10,774 nucleotides of DNA from Planctomycetota bacterium (lineage in GTDB: Bacteria > Planctomycetota > MHYJ01 > WSZJ01 > JACPWG01). Position 1 is the first letter of the stretch; each line of letters starts with the position of its first letter. Location: contig JACRIP010000532.1 of NCBI GenBank assembly GCA_016220045.1, positions 1-10,774 on the forward strand. Direction: 5' to 3'. Below are positions 7,599-10,774 of the stretch, in pieces. The notes beneath the pieces were generated by a model. The model was not told where the DNA came from. It did not search any database and saw nothing but the letters and a program-made list of their open reading frames with translations. Position numbers and translations under genes: made by a program.

Positions 7599-7651
7599 GA
7601 CCGGTGTTGGAGCTGTTAGGTTTCGGGCAGCACCCGACTTGAGTACGGTGA

Positions 7652-9394
7652 TCACAGGAGACGGACCACCGGCTCCTCCTTCATCAGGTGCCGGCGGGTC
7701 TTGAGGTCGAGCACGGTGGCGTTGAGCCAGCGATCGGAGTTGACGCCGAAGGCGATCTCCAGGCGCGGCAGGCGGTCGCTCGGCGAGTGCGGCGGCGCGA
7801 GCCGGCCGAGCGTAGGGTTGGATTCGTTGAGCGGCACGATGATGCGCCCGTCGTCGCCGTTGCCGGTCGCGCCCACGGCGCCGCCGCCCCCGCTCGCGCC
7901 GCCCCCGCCCACGCCGAACTTGTGCAGGCGGCCGGTCGCGTCCCAGGCGAAGTGGCTCTGGCCGCCCCAATTGGTGCCGATCTCGCAGATCACGAGCTTG
8001 AACAGGGTCTCGGGCTCGCCGAGCGAGCAGGTGGGGACGAACTTGCGGCGCCAGTGGTCCGCGGGCGTGGGGAAGCGGGTGCCGCGCGGCACGATGACGG
8101 TGTATTCCGGCTTGTGGGTCTCGGCGTCGTGCGTCAGGAGCGCGTAGTCGTGCATGATGAAGTCGGACTGGGAGAAGGATTCGGCGGCGTAGACGCAGGC
8201 GCCGTAGACGACGGCCTCGAAGGGCTGCCAGGCGCGCACGCGGCTGCGGCCGAAGCGCTCCTCGAAGAGCGGGTAGATGCCGGGCAGGAGCGTGGAGCCG
8301 CCGACCATGAGGACTTCGTCGATCGCGTCGATCGAGATCCCGTGTTGCGCCGCCTGGCCGAGCACGCCATCCATGCATTCCCCGAGCGTGCGGTAGAGGC
8401 CGTTGGCGCGCAGGACGTCGACCACGTCGGAACGGCGCACCGTCAGGTCGATCGCGGCGCCCTTGAGCTGCTCTTCCAGGTAGCGGTAGCGTTCGGGCGG
8501 GACCAGGCCGAAGCTGTCGGTCTCGTTGAAGTAGACCGACTCCTTGACGCGGCGGATCTCGGAGAGCATCAGGCGGAACCAGGAGACGACGACCTCGTCC
8601 TGGGCGTCCTCGGAGAGGCGGAAGCCGAGGCGGCGGCAGAACTCGGTCATGAGCCAGCGGTCGACGGTGTCGCCGCCGATCGGGCGCGCCTCCTTGCCGA
8701 GCACGCGGCAGCTTCCCGCCTGGGCCTCGCGCGCCGAGAGGGCGATGAGCGCGAGGTGGAGCGTGCCGCCGCCGAAGTCCACGACGAGGATGATGCGGTC
8801 GCGGTTCAGGGAAAGGCCGTAGCCCATGGCGGCGGCGACCGGTTCGTCGAGGAAGCGGACCTTGCGGACGCCGAGCCCGCGGCAGATCTGGAGGAGCTCG
8901 GCGCGGTACATGTCGTAGGAATCGACGGGGGCGGTGAGGACGAGGTCGCGGATGCGGTGGCCGGTGGTGCGCTTGACTTCGGCGAGGAGCTCGCGCAGGA
9001 ACAGGCGGGCGACGTCGCGCGCGGTGTAGGAGCGGCGGCCGGAGCGGACCACGGGCCGGAGCGGCTGGGTGCTGAGGTAGGGCTTGAAGCCCGGAAGGAA
9101 GCTGGGGTAGACTCGCAGGCGGTTGAGGTCGGTCGCCTGGCGGCCGATCAGGGCATGGCGGCCGAGGAAGAACCAGCGCCGGATGAGCGGCCAGGTGCCG
9201 ATGCGCGAGACCCAGTCGAGGTGGTCGAGGACGTGGGTTGCGGAGGCGACCGTGCGCGGGGCCTCGAGCGGGTCGGAGGCGCCGGGCTTGCGGCAGAGCG
9301 CGGGCAGCTCCAGGAGGAGCGGCCGGCCCTCGCGGTCGTCCCATTGCGCGAGGCCGGTATTCGACGTGCCCAGGTCCATCGCCCAGAGCGCCAC
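7652..9394 (-). CDS. Hsp70-family ATPase with atypical C-terminus
   Basis: A 580-residue Hsp70/DnaK relative, likely an ATP-dependent chaperone. The nucleotide-binding motifs are visible in order: AMDLGTSNTG (6-15, phosphate 1), DEPVAAAMGYG (183-193), VVDFGGGT (204-211, phosphate 2), GGDTVDR (240-246) and VLMVGGSTLLPG (361-372, adenosine). After about residue 415 lies a divergent region with traces of the beta substrate-binding domain: VPRGTRFPT (435-443) and LEIAFGVNSDRWLNATVLDL (545-564). There is no helical lid and no EEVD-like tail. A glycine-rich insertion (GVGGGGASGGGG, 494-505) interrupts the region. The acidic residue that follows GGGTF in canonical Hsp70s is His213, and the conserved catalytic lysine has no evident counterpart. 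The GTG at 9394 has GAGGT four bases upstream; the ATG at 9379 is a weaker alternative. It heads the leftward gene block, so its clients may be the downstream HEAT proteins (inference). Confidence 0.9.
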   Translation of the reverse strand: MALWAMDLGTSNTGLAQWDDREGRPLLLELPALCRKPGASDPLEAPRTVASATHVLDHLDWVSRIGTWPLIRRWFFLGRHALIGRQATDLNRLRVYPSFLPGFKPYLSTQPLRPVVRSGRRSYTARDVARLFLRELLAEVKRTTGHRIRDLVLTAPVDSYDMYRAELLQICRGLGVRKVRFLDEPVAAAMGYGLSLNRDRIILVVDFGGGTLHLALIALSAREAQAGSCRVLGKEARPIGGDTVDRWLMTEFCRRLGFRLSEDAQDEVVVSWFRLMLSEIRRVKESVYFNETDSFGLVPPERYRYLEEQLKGAAIDLTVRRSDVVDVLRANGLYRTLGECMDGVLGQAAQHGISIDAIDEVLMVGGSTLLPGIYPLFEERFGRSRVRAWQPFEAVVYGACVYAAESFSQSDFIMHDYALLTHDAETHKPEYTVIVPRGTRFPTPADHWRRKFVPTCSLGEPETLFKLVICEIGTNWGGQSHFAWDATGRLHKFGVGGGGASGGGGAVGATGNGDDGRIIVPLNESNPTLGRLAPPHSPSDRLPRLEIAFGVNSDRWLNATVLDLKTRRHLMKEEPVVRLL

Positions 9395-9438
9395 GGATAC
9401 CTCGGGGAAAGAGTCGGGTCGGTCGCGGAGAGCGGACC

Positions 9439-9468
9439 ATTCTACAGCGCGGACGGCGCGGCGCGCAA
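9439..9468 (-). promoter_or_regulatory. Possible sigma70-type promoter of the Hsp70 gene
   Basis: On the minus strand, TTGCGC (9468-9463) and TAGAAT (9444-9439) are spaced by 18 bases, with the -10 box about 45 bases before the GTG at 9394. The -35 is only a partial match, so this is tentative. Confidence 0.35.
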
Positions 9469-9487
9469 GGCGAAGCGACGACGGGAA

Positions 9488-9523
9488 CACGAAGGGCCAC
9501 CAAGCGGGAAGCACGAAGGGCCA
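9488..9523. repeat. Direct repeat CACGAAGGGCCA in the divergent spacer
   Basis: The 12-mer CACGAAGGGCCA occurs at 9488-9499 and again at 9512-9523, 24 bases apart, just before queG. The second copy supplies a GAAGGG stretch eight bases before the queG ATG and may serve as its ribosome site. The 134-bp spacer 9395-9528 otherwise holds only the candidate promoter. A repeat of this style is common in intergenic DNA of environmental bacteria; a regulatory role is not shown. Confidence 0.75.
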
Positions 9524-9528
9524 GGAAG

Positions 9529-10695
9529 ATGACGACGGCTGACTCCGCGGTGCGCTCCCTGGTGGAGACGCGCGCCCGCGCGGCCGGGTTCGATGCGGTC
9601 GGGGTCTGCCCGGTCGAACCGCTGACGGCGGGCGCGCTGCTCGCCGAATGGCTGCGCCTCGGGTATCACGCGGAGATGCGCTGGATGGAGCGCCACCTCG
9701 GCGCGTGCGCCGATCCACGCGTGCTGCTGCCGGGCGCGCGCAGCGTGATCTGCCTCGCTCTCAATTACTGGACGCCGCAGGCGCACGCCGCGGGCGGCCG
9801 CACCGGGCGGATTTCGCGCTACGCGTGGGGAGCCGACTACCACCGCGTCGTGGGCGAACGGCTGGAGGCCCTCGCGACCGAGCTGGCGCAGGTCGCGCCG
9901 GGGGCGACCTTCCGGCGCGCCGTCGATACCAGCGCCGTGATGGAAAAGGTCTGGGCGGCGCGCGCCGGCCTCGGCTGGCAGGGCAAGCATACCAACCTGA
10001 TCACGCGCCGGCTCGGGTCGTGGGTCTTCCTCGGCGAACTGCTGACCGACCTCGACCTCGCAGGCGGGGGCGGCGGCGTGGGAGGGGGCGGCGCCCGGCC
10101 GCACGCCGACCATTGCGGGCGCTGCGTCCGCTGCATTGACGCCTGCCCGACCCGGGCCATCGTCGCGCCCTACGTGGTGGACAGCAAGCTCTGCATTTCC
10201 TACCTGACCATCGAGCACCGCGGCGCGATCCCGCGCGCGCTGCGTCCCCTCCTCGGCAACCGCATCTTCGGTTGCGACGACTGCCAGGACGTGTGCCCGT
10301 GGAACCGGTTCGCGCGGCGCGCCGCGGGTGGCGAATTCCTGGCGCGGCCGGGCAACCACCTGCCCGACCTGATCGAGCTGGCCACGATCGGCGAGGCCGA
10401 GTTCCGCGCGCGCTTCCGCGGCAGCGCGATCCTGCGGGCCAAGCGGCGCGGCTTCGTGCGCAACGTCGTCGTCGCGCTGGGCAACAGCGGCGACCCCGCG
10501 GCCGTGCCCGCGCTGGTGCGCGCGCTGGCCGATGGCGAGCCGCTGGTGCGGGGGCACGCGGCGTGGTCGCTCGGGCGCCTGGGCGGCGCGGAAGCGCGGG
10601 CGGCGCTGGCGGCGCGCGCCGCGGTCGAGACCGATGCGGCGACGGTGGACGAAATCCGGTCCGCACTGGAGGAATGCACCCGTGCCCCTGCTTGA
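9529..10695 (+). CDS. queG: QueG, epoxyqueuosine reductase
   Basis: A cobalamin- and iron-sulfur-dependent enzyme that reduces epoxyqueuosine to queuosine in the wobble position of tRNAs with GUN anticodons. The 388 residues match the family's usual length. The catalytic region AVDTSAVMEKVWAARAGLGWQGKHT holds the expected Asp at 133. The double 4Fe-4S ferredoxin region has CGRCVRCIDACP (C196, C199, C202, C206), C222 and CDDCQDVCPW (C249, C252, C256). Residues about 308-365 form C-terminal HEAT-like helices (AVPALVRALADGEPLVRGHAAWSLGRLG), as in many QueG proteins. A poly-glycine insertion at 179-188 precedes the ferredoxin domain and is unusual. The ATG at 9529 gives a normal N-terminus; the frame runs further upstream to 9238 but that part translates the antisense of the Hsp70 gene. 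A GTG at 9550 is a possible later start. The stop overlaps the next gene by 14 bases. Confidence 0.97.
   Translation: MTTADSAVRSLVETRARAAGFDAVGVCPVEPLTAGALLAEWLRLGYHAEMRWMERHLGACADPRVLLPGARSVICLALNYWTPQAHAAGGRTGRISRYAWGADYHRVVGERLEALATELAQVAPGATFRRAVDTSAVMEKVWAARAGLGWQGKHTNLITRRLGSWVFLGELLTDLDLAGGGGGVGGGGARPHADHCGRCVRCIDACPTRAIVAPYVVDSKLCISYLTIEHRGAIPRALRPLLGNRIFGCDDCQDVCPWNRFARRAAGGEFLARPGNHLPDLIELATIGEAEFRARFRGSAILRAKRRGFVRNVVVALGNSGDPAAVPALVRALADGEPLVRGHAAWSLGRLGGAEARAALAARAAVETDAATVDEIRSALEECTRAPA
10668..10673 (+). promoter_or_regulatory. Ribosome binding site of the gene after queG
   Basis: GGAGGA inside the last codons of queG, eight bases before the GTG at 10682. It supports a coupled downstream gene. 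Confidence 0.7.
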
Positions 10696-10774
10696 ATTCA
10701 CGGCGGCGGACGGCCGCGCGGACCGCATCGAGTACAACCTGTACGAGCCGGCGGGGCGACCGTCCGGCGCGCCG
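10682..10774 (+). CDS. Start of an unidentified gene coupled to queG
   Basis: Only 31 codons are visible before the window ends, beginning VPLLEFTAADGRADRIEYNL and continuing YEPAGRPSGAP. The GTG start has a strong GGAGGA site and overlaps the end of queG by 14 bases, so the two are co-translated. A different-frame ATG at 10674 overlaps the ribosome site and gives an arginine-rich shadow, so GTG is preferred. The IEYNLYEPAG stretch is reminiscent of the lead-in to an alpha/beta hydrolase, where a proline-rich turn precedes the HG motif, but too little is present to assign a family. Confidence 0.6.
   Translation, partial: MPLLEFTAADGRADRIEYNLYEPAGRPSGAP

Noticed and set aside
7623..7637. A possible terminator hairpin after the Hsp70 stop
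   Set aside because: The stem is only five base pairs (TCGGG/CCCGA) and no T-run follows, so it is too weak to call.
5643..9503. A 1286-codon open frame on the minus strand
   Set aside because: It overlaps the Hsp70 and HEAT B genes in another frame, is dominated by Arg, Pro and Ala, and translates spacer repeats. It is a high-GC shadow.
10674..10774. ATG at 10674 as the start of the last gene
   Set aside because: It abuts the GGAGGA ribosome site and gives an arginine-rich frame; the GTG at 10682 has proper spacing and a normal composition.

Overview
This is about 10.8 kb of very GC-rich bacterial DNA, with short spacers and GTG starts on several genes. Base composition and the kinds of intergenic repeat suggest a high-GC environmental lineage such as Planctomycetota, Myxococcota or a related uncultured phylum. 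This is inference: no rRNA or other phylogenetic marker lies in the window.

Layout. Six genes run leftward from about 9394 to the left edge: an Hsp70-like ATPase (9394-7652), two related membrane-anchored HEAT-repeat proteins (B, 7459-6008; A, 5793-4303), a YkgJ-type cysteine-cluster protein (4299-3001), SbcD nuclease (2792-1539) and the N-terminal half of SbcC (1542-1, cut by the window edge). Two genes run rightward: queG, epoxyqueuosine reductase (9529-10695), and the start of an overlapping gene (10682 to the right edge). The 134-bp divergent spacer at 9395-9528 probably holds promoters for both directions.

How the genes relate. SbcD and SbcC overlap by 4 bp (GTGA) and form the Mre11-Rad50-type nuclease that processes hairpins and DNA ends. 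QueG makes the last step of queuosine synthesis for tRNA. The most interesting block is 3001-9394. It has an Hsp70 with a C-terminal region that keeps remnants of the beta substrate domain but has no helical lid, and which lacks some residues important for ATPase in canonical Hsp70s. It is followed by two paralogous anchored proteins that share a domain, HEAT repeats, a triple GxLSLA repeat and a TQE(K/N)A C-terminus, and then by a cysteine-cluster protein coupled 3 bp downstream. This could be an undescribed envelope-associated chaperone or metal/redox module, but its function is not shown by the sequence.

A second theme is that all four larger spacers carry a different short-period repeat. 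They are an inverted octamer array (2848-2955), an imperfect inverted repeat of GGACACAGGGGTCC type (5852-5920), an inverted heptamer array (7509-7598) and a directly repeated 12-mer (9488-9523). No tRNA, rRNA, CRISPR, insertion sequence or convincing intrinsic terminator was seen.
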